Shown: positions 30,101-39,012, numbered from the stretch's first letter. The stretch is DNA of 64,000 nt from Bacteroides faecis MAJ27 (GCF_900106755.1 NZ_FNNN01000004.1:1-64000); one strand, 5' to 3'. Made by a program: numbers and translations. The notes: generated by a model from the letters alone, not told the origin.

Positions 30101-30371
30101 TAATCGAAAATTTACCATCAAAATCAGTAATTGTACCTGTGCTCGTACCTTTCACCACAATAGAAACACCAATCAACGGTTCTCCATTTTCATCCAAGAC
30201 AGTTCCTTTCACAGTCTTTGTTTGCATGACGGCTTGCACGGTAGTATCATTCACTCCATTTTCTGCATAAGCAGATATGGCAGAGGGGGCACACAATAAA
30301 GTCAACCCCAAAATCATGGAAACGCGTCTATGCTGTGTCTTCCAAGCTTCAACAAATGCATTCTCTCTCAT
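27177..30371 (-). CDS. SusC/RagA-family TonB-dependent transporter
   Basis: A 1064-residue outer-membrane transporter. After an extended signal (hydrophobic core MILGLTLLCAPSA), it has a carboxypeptidase-D-like domain starting VKGTVLDENGEPLIGVSI (about 55-130), the SusC box ALDEVVVIGYGAVKKRDLTG, a plug domain with YIIDGMPGDIATLNPNDIES and SIYGSSGANGVIIVTTKG-type signatures, then a 22-strand barrel ending in Phe (FGLNLTF). There is no N-terminal STN domain, so it is not an anti-sigma-linked type. It forms a complex with the following SusD. Confidence 0.94.
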   Translation of the reverse strand: MRENAFVEAWKTQHRRVSMILGLTLLCAPSAISAYAENGVNDTTVQAVMQTKTVKGTVLDENGEPLIGVSIVVKGTSTGTITDFDGKFSINLPAGSKELVVSYIGYKEQTVAVTGNAPLNLKMVPDTQALDEVVVIGYGAVKKRDLTGAVASVKSEDITMNPGVNPMDALQGKIAGLDITNSSGQAGSSPTVQLRGTRSLQLDDDGNISSSAFKPTYIIDGMPGDIATLNPNDIESIEVLKDASSTAIYGSSGANGVIIVTTKGAKSGKPVINFNAYAGTTLGARVPKMRTGDSYLNYIKDSYKPVGTTNEEEIFGERYDAIKNNQWVNWGDEVLHSGLKQNYSISVAGGTEKTKAYFSLNYTDEKSMYENDNYKVYSTRVRIDQEINKWINAGINVQASFSNKNSRNAVLERALFSTPLGVPYNEDGSITEFPIPGSSSDPNPLADEQDGVYKNNTKAGKAYVDAYLEWKPVKGLSVKSQLGGSYSQSRSGKFMGEGSYNVLKGSTVAYGEATNKTGYNYKWENIVAYHNTFNKDHDLTVTGVTSWNYNQSEEYYVYGENPATNDMLWYALQNADNKKLSSKYLMSKGMGFIGRVNYSYKGKYLFSASGRYEADSRLSKDNRWNLFPAVSVGWRISDEAFMAGTKNWLDNLKLRVGYGVAGTTAGIAEYSSMASLENVTTSLGGMTVPSAKFTEYITNRNLTWEKTHDLNIGIDASFLNNRIDLTLDLYKTKTTDVILSQALPTSIMGNYNGSTPYKMNKNAAETENRGIEMALNTRNIVKKDFTWSSTVTFTANKEKIKSLIDGQDMMFNAKKGDMVFKVGEGVGSFYKYKVLGIWQYSEKETAALFGCEPGDIKLDLPSVKKDGNGYYYMNPEGERVDITAENPYSVRADYDRQVIGRNTPDWTLGFKNNFRYKDFDLSIFLYARWGQMMNYGSVIGKYSPNPDYNIPTYFTYYDKTIEADQNVLFYAIDQTKDRSAYEGYDSMYYVDGSFFKLKNVTLGYTLPGKLTKRFGISNLRIYATMTNLFTYSPSKYVKNYDPEMNGSINFPLSRDCIFGLNLTF

Positions 30372-30580
30372 TCGTCTTAATTTAAAGTTAATATTAATTT
30401 TCTTTGTTTAGTAAAATACAATTAGAGTAAATCTTTTACATAGACGTTTCCATTTTACTTCTGTACTCACAAAAAGATGGCAATAATACGAAAATTCGCT
30501 TTTCCAACTCCTTTTTTCCTCAAATATATGAAGAGAACAAAAAGACAAACTTTAGGGTAAACCAACAAAATCTCTTTTTT

Positions 30581-30613
30581 TTTGTTGAATGAAGAATAAA
30601 AAGTGTAAATTTG
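30581..30613 (+). promoter_or_regulatory. Promoter for a probably leaderless mRNA
   Basis: TTTG (30581-30584) and TAAATTTG (30606-30613) are spaced by 21 bp, an almost ideal Bacteroides promoter. The ATG of the next gene starts 8 bp after the -7 box, so transcription would begin at or within a few bases of it. Confidence 0.7.
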
Positions 30614-30620
30614 TAATTGG

Positions 30621-31619
30621 ATGCCACTTAAACTAACGACATATTACCGCGGAAAAGATATTCCCGACTTACCGGGGAATAACACATTCCATTCCAAGGA
30701 GTTGTTTCAGATCTATGAATCGACTCCAGGGTACACTCCACTGCTGATAGTGGCGACAGAAAAAGGCAGACCGGTGGCACGTCTGCTTGCTGCCATACGC
30801 AAGACCAAAAAGTGGCTCCCCTCCTCCCTTGTCAAACAATGTGTAGTATATGGTGCAGGCGAATTTCTGAACAACTCTCTCCCGGCAAGTAAAGAGAAAG
30901 AAGAAGAAATTTTCGGTGAAATGCTGGAACATCTTACTCAGGAAGCGTCGCGCACCTGTATTCTTATTGAATTTCGCAATCTGGATAATTCAATGTTCGG
31001 CTATCGTTTTTTTCGGAAGAACGACTTTTTCCCGGTCAACTGGCTGCGTGTCCGCAATTCTCTGCACAGTACACAGAAAGCAGAAGATCGTTTCAGCCCG
31101 TCTCGTATCCGGCAAATCAAAAAGGGACTCAAAAACGGAGCGAAAGTAGAAGAAGCTCATACGGTGGAAGAAATTAAGGAATTCTCTCGAATGTTGCACA
31201 AGGTTTATTCTTCACGGATACGGAGATACTTCCCTGCCAATGACTTTTTCCGCCATATGAACAGCATGCTTATCAAAGGCAAGCAGGCAAAAATATTCAT
31301 AGTAAAATACAAAGAAAAAATTATCGGTGGTTCCGTCTGCATATACTCCGGAGACAATGCCTTTATCTGGTTTTCGGGAGGAATGCGAAAGACATACGCA
31401 CTGCAATCGCCCGGCATACTGGCCGTGTGGAAAGCACTTGAAGATGCCCATGAACGGGGATTCCGCCACATGGAGTTTATGGATGTAGGACTTCCTTTCC
31501 GCAAGCACGGTTATCGCGATTTTGTGCTCCGATTCGGAGGCAAACAAAGTAGTACCCGCCGTTGGTTCCGCATCAGCTGGACATGGCTGAATAATCTTTT
31601 GGTCAAATTTTATGTCTAA
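30621..31619 (+). CDS. FemAB/GNAT-like acetyltransferase-fold protein
   Basis: A 332-residue soluble protein with two acyltransferase-fold halves, as in FemAB/GNAT Acetyltransf_6 proteins. The C-terminal half shows IFIVKYKEKIIGGSVCIYSG and a GILAVWKALEDAHERGFRHM helix typical of the CoA or acyl-tRNA binding fold, then FMDVGLP and LRFGG. Related proteins add amino acids or acyl groups to cell-wall or polysaccharide precursors; the substrate here is unknown. It stands alone, and its promoter abuts the start codon. Confidence 0.75.
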   Translation: MPLKLTTYYRGKDIPDLPGNNTFHSKELFQIYESTPGYTPLLIVATEKGRPVARLLAAIRKTKKWLPSSLVKQCVVYGAGEFLNNSLPASKEKEEEIFGEMLEHLTQEASRTCILIEFRNLDNSMFGYRFFRKNDFFPVNWLRVRNSLHSTQKAEDRFSPSRIRQIKKGLKNGAKVEEAHTVEEIKEFSRMLHKVYSSRIRRYFPANDFFRHMNSMLIKGKQAKIFIVKYKEKIIGGSVCIYSGDNAFIWFSGGMRKTYALQSPGILAVWKALEDAHERGFRHMEFMDVGLPFRKHGYRDFVLRFGGKQSSTRRWFRISWTWLNNLLVKFYV

Positions 31620-31620
31620 A

Positions 31621-31638
31621 TGTAATCTCAAGATTACA
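31621..31638 (+). terminator. Short hairpin after the FemAB-like gene
   Basis: TGTAATCT and AGATTACA form an 8-bp perfect stem with a 2-nt separation, directly after the stop codon. No T run follows, so termination is uncertain. Confidence 0.35.
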
Positions 31639-31791
31639 AAACCCATCTTTAGCATCCATCCGGAGCATTTTTTATGCTTTATTCCCCAATAATTAAATGC
31701 TGAAATATTTCTTTATTAGACAAGAAATGTCTTTCTTTGTGCTGTTTTATGCCATATAAGCACATAATTAAACCATATAAAAAATATAGTT

Positions 31792-32196
31792 ATGAAGATT
31801 TCACACATTGAGCATCTGGGCATTGCTGTTAAAAGCATCGAAGAAGCCCTTCCTTACTACGAGAACGTATTAGGTCTGAAATGTTACAACATCGAGACAG
31901 TAGAAGATCAAAAAGTAAGAACCGCTTTTTTAAAGGTAGGTGAAACAAAAATCGAATTGTTGGAACCGACTTGCCCCGAAAGTACCATTGCCAAATTTAT
32001 TGAAAACAAAGGTGTAGGTGTTCATCACGTAGCATTTGCCGTAGAAGATGGCGTAGCTAATGCTTTGGCAGAAGCAGAAAGCAAAGAAATCCGCCTGATT
32101 GACAAGGCTCCCCGTAAAGGTGCCGAAGGTCTGAATATCGCTTTCCTTCACCCGAAATCAACACTGGGTGTGCTGACAGAACTCTGCGAACACTAA
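31792..32196 (+). CDS. mce: Methylmalonyl-CoA epimerase
   Basis: A 134-residue metal-dependent enzyme of the vicinal oxygen chelate fold, interconverting (2S)- and (2R)-methylmalonyl-CoA. Metal-ligand positions are visible in ISHIEHLGIAV (His near residue 6), GVGVHHVAFAVED, and the C-terminal LGVLTELCEH (Glu). It links methylmalonyl-CoA mutase, which produces the R form, to the decarboxylase, which uses the S form. It is the first gene of the methylmalonyl-CoA decarboxylase operon, 30 bp before the alpha subunit. Confidence 0.96.
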   Translation: MKISHIEHLGIAVKSIEEALPYYENVLGLKCYNIETVEDQKVRTAFLKVGETKIELLEPTCPESTIAKFIENKGVGVHHVAFAVEDGVANALAEAESKEIRLIDKAPRKGAEGLNIAFLHPKSTLGVLTELCEH

Positions 32197-32226
32197 TCAT
32201 AAACTCTAAAAAAACAACAAGAACTC

Positions 32227-33780
32227 ATGAGTAATCAACTTGAAAAAATTAAAGAGCTTATTGAACGCCGTGCCGTTGCACGCATCGGAGGCGGCGAAAA
32301 AGCAATTGCGAAGCAACATGAAAAAGGGAAATACACAGCGCGTGAGCGTATAGCCATGCTGTTGGATGAGGGTAGCTTCGAAGAAATGGACATGTTCGTT
32401 GAGCACAGATGCACGAACTTCGGCATGGAGAAAAAACACTATCCGGGTGATGGTGTAGTTACCGGTTGCGGTACTATCGAAGGTCGTCTCGTATATCTTT
32501 TTGCACAGGACTTTACCGTTACTGCAGGTTCACTGTCGGAAACTATGTCACTGAAGATCTGTAAGATTATGGATCAGGCAATGAAGATGGGTGCTCCTTG
32601 TATCGGTATCAACGACTCGGGTGGTGCACGTATCCAGGAAGGTATTAACGCTTTGGCAGGTTACGCAGAAATCTTCCAGCGCAATATCCTTGCTTCGGGT
32701 GTCATTCCACAGATTTCCGGTATCTTTGGTCCTTGTGCCGGTGGTGCCGTTTATTCTCCGGCACTGACTGACTTCACACTGATGATGGAAGGTACTTCCT
32801 ACATGTTCCTTACAGGTCCGAAAGTAGTGAAAACTGTTACCGGTGAGGACGTAAGCCAGGAAAACCTCGGCGGAGCAAGCGTTCACTCTACCAAATCGGG
32901 CGTTACTCATTTCACTGCAAAAACAGAAGAAGAAGGTCTGGCATTGATCCGCACATTGCTAAGCTATATTCCTCAAAATAATCTTGAAGAAGCTCCATAC
33001 GTGGATTGCACAGATCCAATCGATCGTCTGGAAGATTCTCTGAACGATATTATTCCTGATAGTCCTAACAAACCGTATGACATGTACGAAGTAATCAGCG
33101 CTATCGTGGACAATGGTGAATTCCTGGAAATCCAGAAAGATTACGCCAAAAATATTATTATCGGTTTTGCCCGTTTCAACGGCCAGTCGGTAGGTATCGT
33201 GGCTAATCAGCCTAAGTATCTTGCCGGTGTACTTGACAGTAACGCATCCCGTAAAGGCGCACGCTTCGTTCGTTTTTGCGATGCTTTCAATATTCCTATT
33301 GTATCGCTGGTAGACGTACCGGGATTCCTTCCGGGAACAGGCCAGGAATACAATGGCGTTATTCTTCATGGTGCTAAGTTGCTGTATGCTTATGGCGAAG
33401 CTACTGTACCTAAAGTAACTATCACATTGCGTAAATCCTATGGTGGTTCTCACATCGTAATGAGTTGTAAACAACTTCGTGGTGATATGAACTATGCATG
33501 GCCGACAGCAGAAATCGCTGTAATGGGTGGTGCCGGCGCAGTAGAAGTATTGTACGCACGTGAAGCAAAAGAACAGGAAAATCCGGCTCAGTTCCTTGCC
33601 GAAAAAGAAGCAGAATATACAAAACTGTTTGCTAACCCTTATAATGCTGCCAAATATGGTTACATTGATGATGTAATCGAACCACGTAACACTCGTTTCC
33701 GTGTTATCCGTGCTTTGCAGCAGTTACAGACAAAGAAACTGTCTAACCCAGCAAAGAAACATGGTAATATTCCGTTGTAA
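32227..33780 (+). CDS. mmdA: Methylmalonyl-CoA decarboxylase, carboxyltransferase (alpha) subunit
   Basis: A 517-residue acyl-CoA carboxyltransferase with two crotonase-like halves. The N-terminal half has [27 protein letters not shown] and [12 protein letters not shown]; the C-terminal half has [17 protein letters not shown] and [20 protein letters not shown]. It moves the carboxyl group from methylmalonyl-CoA to biotin on the carrier subunit. The same family includes propionyl-CoA carboxylase beta chains, but the neighbouring membrane beta and gamma subunits and the epimerase favour the sodium-pumping decarboxylase of propionate formation. Confidence 0.94.
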   Translation: MSNQLEKIKELIERRAVARIGGGEKAIAKQHEKGKYTARERIAMLLDEGSFEEMDMFVEHRCTNFGMEKKHYPGDGVVTGCGTIEGRLVYLFAQDFTVTAGSLSETMSLKICKIMDQAMKMGAPCIGINDSGGARIQEGINALAGYAEIFQRNILASGVIPQISGIFGPCAGGAVYSPALTDFTLMMEGTSYMFLTGPKVVKTVTGEDVSQENLGGASVHSTKSGVTHFTAKTEEEGLALIRTLLSYIPQNNLEEAPYVDCTDPIDRLEDSLNDIIPDSPNKPYDMYEVISAIVDNGEFLEIQKDYAKNIIIGFARFNGQSVGIVANQPKYLAGVLDSNASRKGARFVRFCDAFNIPIVSLVDVPGFLPGTGQEYNGVILHGAKLLYAYGEATVPKVTITLRKSYGGSHIVMSCKQLRGDMNYAWPTAEIAVMGGAGAVEVLYAREAKEQENPAQFLAEKEAEYTKLFANPYNAAKYGYIDDVIEPRNTRFRVIRALQQLQTKKLSNPAKKHGNIPL

Positions 33781-33811
33781 TCTAACTTTTCACATTAAAA
33801 CAAGAACGATT

Positions 33812-34732
33812 ATGAACAAAACCAAAATCGGAATATTCTTTTCTTTACTGTTGCTGATTGGATTGACTTCCTGCGGTGAGCAAAAGTCAAACAATAAGCT
33901 AATGCTGAACGAAGTCCTGATAGACAATCAAAATAACTTTCAGGATGACTACGGTTTGCACAGTGCATGGATTGAAATATTCAACAGATCATACGGTAGT
34001 GCAGACTTGGCAGGTTGCTTGCTGAAGGTGAGCAGTCAGCCGGGTGATACAATTACCTATTTTATCCCGAAAGGTGATGTACTAACTTTGGTGAAACCAC
34101 GCCAACACGCTCTGTTTTGGGCAGATGGCGAGCCCAATCGTGGTACTTTCCACACCAGCTTCAAACTGAATCCTGAAACAGCCAACTGGATCGGTCTTTT
34201 TGATTCCGGCAGAAATATAATTGACCAGATCGTAGTTCCGGCAAATGCACTGGGACCTGACCAATCTTACGCACGCGTAAGCGACGGAGTAGCTGACTGG
34301 GAAGTGAAAGGTGGAAGCAGTGATAAATATGTAACCCCGAGCACCAACAATAAGACTCTTAACAGCAATGCTAAGATGGAAAAATTCGAAGAACATGACT
34401 CTGCCGGCATTGGTATGTCTATTTCGGCCATGAGTGTAGTATTTTGCGGATTGATTCTTCTCTTCATTGCTTTCAAAGTTGTAGGTAAGGTTGCGGTCAA
34501 TTTGAGCAAACGCAATGCGATGAAGGCTAAAGGCATCGACAAAGTCGAGGCGAAAGAGCTTTCACAAGCTCCGGGTGAAGTTTATGCTGCAATTTCTATG
34601 GCGCTACACGAGATGCAGGATGAGGTGCACGATGTAGAAGAAACGGTACTGACCATCACTCGCGTGAAACGCAGTTATTCACCGTGGAGCTCGAAGATTT
34701 ACACCTTGCGTGAAAATCCTAACAGAAAGTAA
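33812..34732 (+). CDS. Decarboxylase gamma-type subunit (OadG) fused to a lamin-tail domain
   Basis: A 306-residue membrane protein with an unusual arrangement. A lipoprotein-like signal (SLLLLIGLTSCGEQ) is followed by an exported domain resembling the lamin-tail domain (LNEVLIDNQNN, SAWIEIFNRS, DLAGCLLKVS; about 35-170), then a single membrane helix (about 208-232) and a cytoplasmic tail typical of OadG gamma subunits. Normal OadG proteins have ~85 residues (compare the 48.9 kb gene) and hold the decarboxylase complex together. The start at 33812 is preferred because upstream in-frame codons overlap mmdA and lack a signal peptide. The extra domain may scaffold the pump in the envelope. Confidence 0.82.
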   Translation: MNKTKIGIFFSLLLLIGLTSCGEQKSNNKLMLNEVLIDNQNNFQDDYGLHSAWIEIFNRSYGSADLAGCLLKVSSQPGDTITYFIPKGDVLTLVKPRQHALFWADGEPNRGTFHTSFKLNPETANWIGLFDSGRNIIDQIVVPANALGPDQSYARVSDGVADWEVKGGSSDKYVTPSTNNKTLNSNAKMEKFEEHDSAGIGMSISAMSVVFCGLILLFIAFKVVGKVAVNLSKRNAMKAKGIDKVEAKELSQAPGEVYAAISMALHEMQDEVHDVEETVLTITRVKRSYSPWSSKIYTLRENPNRK

Positions 34733-34756
34733 ATCATTCCCTAAAAAGATAAAACG

Positions 34757-35191
34757 ATGAAAGAATATAAATATAAAATCAACGGTAACTCATATAAAGT
34801 AACCATCGGAGATATTGAAGATAATATCGCTCATGTAGAAGTGAACGGTACGCATTACAAAGTAGAAATGGAGAAACAACCGAAAACGACTCCCAAACCG
34901 GCAGTAGTGCGTCCTTTACCTAACTCACCGGCTGCACCGACTACCCAAGTAGTGAAACCAGCAGCTCCTTCTACCGGCAAATCGGGTGTCAAGTCCCCAC
35001 TGCCAGGCGTTATCCTTGACATCAAAGTAAATGTAGGTGATACAGTGAAGAAAGGCCAAACTATCATTATATTGGAAGCCATGAAAATGGAAAACAATAT
35101 CAATGCAGACAAAGACGGCAAAGTGACTGCCATCAATGTCAACAAGGGAGATTCTGTTCTTGAAGGTAATGACCTCGTAATTATTGAATAA
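34757..35191 (+). CDS. Biotin carboxyl carrier subunit of the decarboxylase
   Basis: A 144-residue carrier protein. A short N-terminal domain (1-42) is joined by a Pro/Ala/Thr-rich linker (about 43-75) to a C-terminal biotinyl domain with the modification site EAMKMEN (Lys110). It carries carboxybiotin from the alpha subunit to the membrane beta subunit. The gene lies 24 bp after the gamma-type subunit and ends 1 bp before the beta subunit start, so expression of all subunits is coordinated. Confidence 0.95.
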   Translation: MKEYKYKINGNSYKVTIGDIEDNIAHVEVNGTHYKVEMEKQPKTTPKPAVVRPLPNSPAAPTTQVVKPAAPSTGKSGVKSPLPGVILDIKVNVGDTVKKGQTIIILEAMKMENNINADKDGKVTAINVNKGDSVLEGNDLVIIE

Positions 35192-35192
35192 T

Positions 35193-36353
35193 ATGGGAGA
35201 TTTTATTAACTTTTTAGGAAATAACCTTGCCGACTTCTGGACTTATACGGGATTTGCCAATGCGACAATTGGCCATGTCGTGATGCTCCTCGTTGGTTTG
35301 TTCTTCATCTATTTGGCTATAGCCAAAGAGTTCGAACCGATGTTGTTAATTCCTATCGGATTCGGTATCCTGATCGGTAACATACCTTTCAATATGGATG
35401 CCGGACTAAAAGTCGGTATATATGAAGAAGGTTCTGTATTGAACATATTGTATCAGGGAGTAACATCCGGCTGGTATCCGCCGCTCATCTTCTTGGGCAT
35501 CGGTGCTATGACTGACTTCTCGGCACTGATCTCCAATCCGAAGTTGATGCTGATCGGTGCAGCTGCTCAGTTTGGTATCTTCGGTGCATATATGATCGCA
35601 TTGGAAATGGGCTTTGACCCGATGCAAGCCGGTGCTATTGGTATCATCGGTGGTGCAGACGGTCCGACGGCCATCTTCCTTTCGTCCAAACTTGCACCTA
35701 ACTTAATGGGAGCCATTGCGGTATCCGCCTACTCTTATATGGCGTTAGTTCCGGTGATACAGCCACCTATCATGCGTCTGCTCACCACCAAACACGAACG
35801 TGTGATCCGCATGAGACCGCCACGTGCCGTTTCTCACACAGAGAAAGTGATTTTCCCGATTATCGGTCTGTTGCTGACTTGCTTCCTGGTTCCTTCCGGT
35901 CTGCCTCTGTTGGGTATGCTGTTCTTCGGTAACCTGTTGAAAGAAAGTGGTGTAACCCGTCGTCTGGCCAATACAGCCAGCGGTCCGTTGATTGATACGA
36001 TCACTATCTTATTAGGTTTGACAGTAGGTGCTTCTACTCAGGCATCTGAGTTCCTGACACTCGATTCTATCAAGATCTTTGCTCTGGGTGCATTGTCATT
36101 TATCATTGCTACCGCTTCAGGCGTGTTGTTCGTTAAGATATTCAACATCTTCCTCAAGAAAGATAATAAGATCAATCCGTTGATCGGTAACGCAGGTGTA
36201 TCTGCTGTTCCCGACTCTGCACGTATCTCACAAGTTATCGGTCTGGAATACGATCCTACCAACTACTTGTTGATGCATGCTATGGGTCCGAACGTAGCAG
36301 GTGTAATCGGTTCAGCTGTTGCCGCCGGTATCCTGTTAGGATTCTTAATGTAA
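35193..36353 (+). CDS. mmdB: Sodium-pumping decarboxylase beta subunit (MmdB/OadB type)
   Basis: A 386-residue inner-membrane protein with about nine to eleven hydrophobic segments. It decarboxylates carboxybiotin and exports sodium. Family hallmarks are PPLIFLGIGAMTDFS, GIIGGADGPTAIF (the sodium/carboxybiotin site region) and NAGVSAVPDSARI near the C-terminus. The ATG of MGDFINF at 35193 is chosen over a TTG three codons upstream. It is the last gene of the mce operon, with a strong terminator 55 bp later. A paralogue of the same family is at 45.9-47.1 kb. Confidence 0.95.
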   Translation: MGDFINFLGNNLADFWTYTGFANATIGHVVMLLVGLFFIYLAIAKEFEPMLLIPIGFGILIGNIPFNMDAGLKVGIYEEGSVLNILYQGVTSGWYPPLIFLGIGAMTDFSALISNPKLMLIGAAAQFGIFGAYMIALEMGFDPMQAGAIGIIGGADGPTAIFLSSKLAPNLMGAIAVSAYSYMALVPVIQPPIMRLLTTKHERVIRMRPPRAVSHTEKVIFPIIGLLLTCFLVPSGLPLLGMLFFGNLLKESGVTRRLANTASGPLIDTITILLGLTVGASTQASEFLTLDSIKIFALGALSFIIATASGVLFVKIFNIFLKKDNKINPLIGNAGVSAVPDSARISQVIGLEYDPTNYLLMHAMGPNVAGVIGSAVAAGILLGFLM

Positions 36354-36407
36354 GGAAGCAAGATAGTCCTGCCGGGTTTCCATTCGGAGACCGGGACAAA
36401 ATACTGG

Positions 36408-36448
36408 ATGCGGATATTGCATATAAAACGGCAATATCCGCATTTTTT
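36408..36448 (+). terminator. Terminator of the methylmalonyl-CoA decarboxylase operon
   Basis: A 13-bp perfect stem (ATGCGGATATTGC and its complement) with a 10-nt loop is followed by a T-rich run. Confidence 0.9.
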
Positions 36449-36598
36449 ATACGGTATACAATCCTTTATTCTGAGTTTCACTGTGTTATCTTCTCTTATC
36501 ATTCCGTTAATCTATTCCAAAAACGCTACGAATAATTCGTAATTACAATATTTTTTAGCATCTTGCGTCTTTGTTACGACACACTAAAATAAAGATTT

Positions 36599-37933
36599 AT
36601 GAAACGGATTATTCTTCTCACCCTCCTTTGTACCACCACCATATTGATGGCGCAACGTATAAATCATATTCAGGAAGCAATAGCAGACTACGATTATGAG
36701 ACAGCACTCATTCTCATCGCCAAAGAAAAAACCACCATTCCCCTACTCTTGCAAAAAGGTAAAGCACAACGGGGACTTGGACTGAACGCGGAAGCACTTT
36801 CCACTTATCAGGAAATCATAGCCAACGATACAGCCAATACCCGTGCATACATTGAGGCAGCCGAATGCTGCCGGTCATTAGCCAAGAATCAACAAGCACT
36901 AAAATATTATGAGCAAGCACTCGATCTGAATCCGGAAAATAAATATGTACGTATTCAATACATCGGGTTATTATTATCTTTGCAGAAATTTCAAGAAGCT
37001 TTAGGAGAAAGTAGCCTGATGACAGAAAAAGACAGTTCCGCCATTGCCTTGCATCTGCAAGCGCAAAGTTTCGAAGGTATGGAAGAATTTTTGCCTGCTA
37101 CAGGTTGCTACTATAATATACAAGAAAAATATCCCGACGACTATCTTGCTGCTGCCAAACTCGGCGCATTGAATATAGCCGGCTCTTATTTCGATGAAGC
37201 AATCGAAGCTACAGAAAAATATCGCCGGATTGACACGACCAATGTCGCCGTTAATCGCCAGAATGCACTGGCATATTGCCTGAATAAGGATTATCCCACT
37301 GCCATTCAACGTTATGAATATCTGGTGAGTCAAGGCGACAGTTCCTTCCATACCTGCTATTATCTGGGCATCAGTTATTATGCGGAAGAGAAATACTACG
37401 AAGCACATGACTTTCTGGAAGCCGCCCGAAAATATGATCCTGAAAACGTAAATCTACTCTATTATCTCGGGCGTGCCTGCGCCAAGACTTCATGGAAAAA
37501 GTCAGGTGTAGAGTATCTTGAGAAGGCAATTGACCTGAGCATTCCTAAAGACAGTAACATGACGCGGCTCTATATAGGCATGACCGACTGCTACAAAATG
37601 GCAGAGATGCCCAAAGAGCAGATTGAATCTATCAGAGAACGTTATCGGAAATACGACAAGCAAAATCATAAGTTATTGTATGATATGGCATTCATCTATT
37701 TCTATTCGCTGAAAGATAAGAAAAACACCGAACGCTGCCTGGAAACATTCTTAAAAACACGTCCGAAGGAAGAGAAGGAAGAAGAAGCGAAACTAAACGA
37801 AAAAGGTGAACTCGTCTTAGACACTAAGAATTACTACAATGCTGCTGCCAACTGGCTGAAAGACATTCAAAGTAAACAAAAGATAGAAGATTTCTTTTTG
37901 GGAGGAAATGTACCCGCTAAAAAAATGGAATAA
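36599..37933 (+). CDS. Exported TPR-repeat protein
   Basis: A 444-residue protein with signal peptide MKRIILLTLLCTTTILMAQ, so periplasmic or outer-membrane associated. Most of the sequence is tetratricopeptide repeats, for example ALSTYQEIIANDTANTRAYI, ALKYYEQALDLNPENKYVRI and YLGISYYAEEKYYEAHDFLE. No catalytic domain is present. TPR proteins of this type often serve as envelope assembly scaffolds in Bacteroidetes, but no partner is indicated here. It is monocistronic and converges on the class II aldolase gene. Confidence 0.8.
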   Translation: MKRIILLTLLCTTTILMAQRINHIQEAIADYDYETALILIAKEKTTIPLLLQKGKAQRGLGLNAEALSTYQEIIANDTANTRAYIEAAECCRSLAKNQQALKYYEQALDLNPENKYVRIQYIGLLLSLQKFQEALGESSLMTEKDSSAIALHLQAQSFEGMEEFLPATGCYYNIQEKYPDDYLAAAKLGALNIAGSYFDEAIEATEKYRRIDTTNVAVNRQNALAYCLNKDYPTAIQRYEYLVSQGDSSFHTCYYLGISYYAEEKYYEAHDFLEAARKYDPENVNLLYYLGRACAKTSWKKSGVEYLEKAIDLSIPKDSNMTRLYIGMTDCYKMAEMPKEQIESIRERYRKYDKQNHKLLYDMAFIYFYSLKDKKNTERCLETFLKTRPKEEKEEEAKLNEKGELVLDTKNYYNAAANWLKDIQSKQKIEDFFLGGNVPAKKME

Positions 37934-37950
37934 ACAAGTGAAAGCATAAA

Positions 37951-37983
37951 AAAGGCTGCAACCGTCAAACGATTGCAGCCTTT
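37951..37983. terminator. Bidirectional terminator between TPR and fba genes
   Basis: AAAGGCTGCAA and TTGCAGCCTTT form an 11-bp stem with an 11-nt loop, flanked by A and T runs on the two strands. It serves both convergent genes. Confidence 0.85.
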
Positions 37984-38007
37984 CTATTATATAAGGATAA
38001 TCTCTGA

Positions 38008-39012
38008 TTATTCAGCCAACTTATTGTCAGAACCCAGCACGTTAAGGATTTTGTGCTTGTACAGTTTTTCCATGTTGTCACGAGCCGGACCCAGATACTT
38101 ACGTGGGTCGAATTCAGCCGGTTTTTCAGCGAAAGTCTTACGGATAGCAGCAGTCATAGCCAGACGAGAGTCTGAGTCGATGTTGATTTTGCAAACAGCA
38201 GACTTAGCAGCTTTACGCAATTCTTCTTCAGGAATACCAATAGCAGCTTTCAAAGCACCACCATATTTGTTGATCGTTTCCACTTCTTCTTCAGGAACTG
38301 AAGATGATCCGTGAAGTACGATAGGGAATCCCGGAAGTTTTTCCATTACAGCATCCAATACTTCGAAAGCCAATGGAGGAGGAACCATACGACCGGTAGC
38401 CGGGTCAATGTGACATTGTTCCGGAGTAAATTTGTAAGCACCGTGAGAAGTACCGATAGAGATAGCCAATGAATCGCAACCTGTACGAGTAGCGAAATCA
38501 ATCACTTCTTCAGGGTCAGTATATGTGTGGTGGTCAGAAGAAACTTCATCTTCTACACCTGCCAATACACCAAGTTCACCTTCCACTGTTACGTCGAACT
38601 GATGAGCGTATTCAACAACCTTCTTAGTCAAAGCAACGTTTTCTTCATAAGGAAGATGAGAACCGTCGATCATAACTGAAGAGAAACCTGAATCGATGCA
38701 AGATTTGCAAGTTTCAAAAGTATCTCCGTGGTCAAGGTGAAGAACGATTTCAGGATGTGCGCAACCTAATTCTTTTGCGTATTCTACAGCACCCTGAGCC
38801 ATGTAACGCAACAAAGTAGCGTTAGCATACTGACGAGCACCTTTAGAAACCTGAAGAATCACCGGAGATTTTGTTTCTACTGCAGCCTTGATGATAGCCT
38901 GCATCTGTTCCATATTGTTGAAGTTGAATGCTGGGATAGCGTATCCACCCTTAATAGCCTTAGCAAACATGTCTCTAGTGTTTACCAATCCTAAGTCTTT
39001 GTAATTAACCAT
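38008..39012 (-). CDS. fba: Class II fructose-bisphosphate aldolase
   Basis: A 334-residue zinc-dependent aldolase of glycolysis and gluconeogenesis. The TIM-barrel signatures are YAIPAFNFNNMEQMQAI, LHLDHGDT (zinc His), SVMIDGSHLPYEENV, EGELGVLAGVED and IVLHGSSSVP (zinc His). Its codon use is narrow, as in other highly expressed genes such as pgk. It has a TACTTTTG promoter box 40 bp upstream and a bidirectional terminator. A mechanistically unrelated class I aldolase is encoded at 0.9-2.0 kb. Confidence 0.96.
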   Translation of the reverse strand: MVNYKDLGLVNTRDMFAKAIKGGYAIPAFNFNNMEQMQAIIKAAVETKSPVILQVSKGARQYANATLLRYMAQGAVEYAKELGCAHPEIVLHLDHGDTFETCKSCIDSGFSSVMIDGSHLPYEENVALTKKVVEYAHQFDVTVEGELGVLAGVEDEVSSDHHTYTDPEEVIDFATRTGCDSLAISIGTSHGAYKFTPEQCHIDPATGRMVPPPLAFEVLDAVMEKLPGFPIVLHGSSSVPEEEVETINKYGGALKAAIGIPEEELRKAAKSAVCKINIDSDSRLAMTAAIRKTFAEKPAEFDPRKYLGPARDNMEKLYKHKILNVLGSDNKLAE

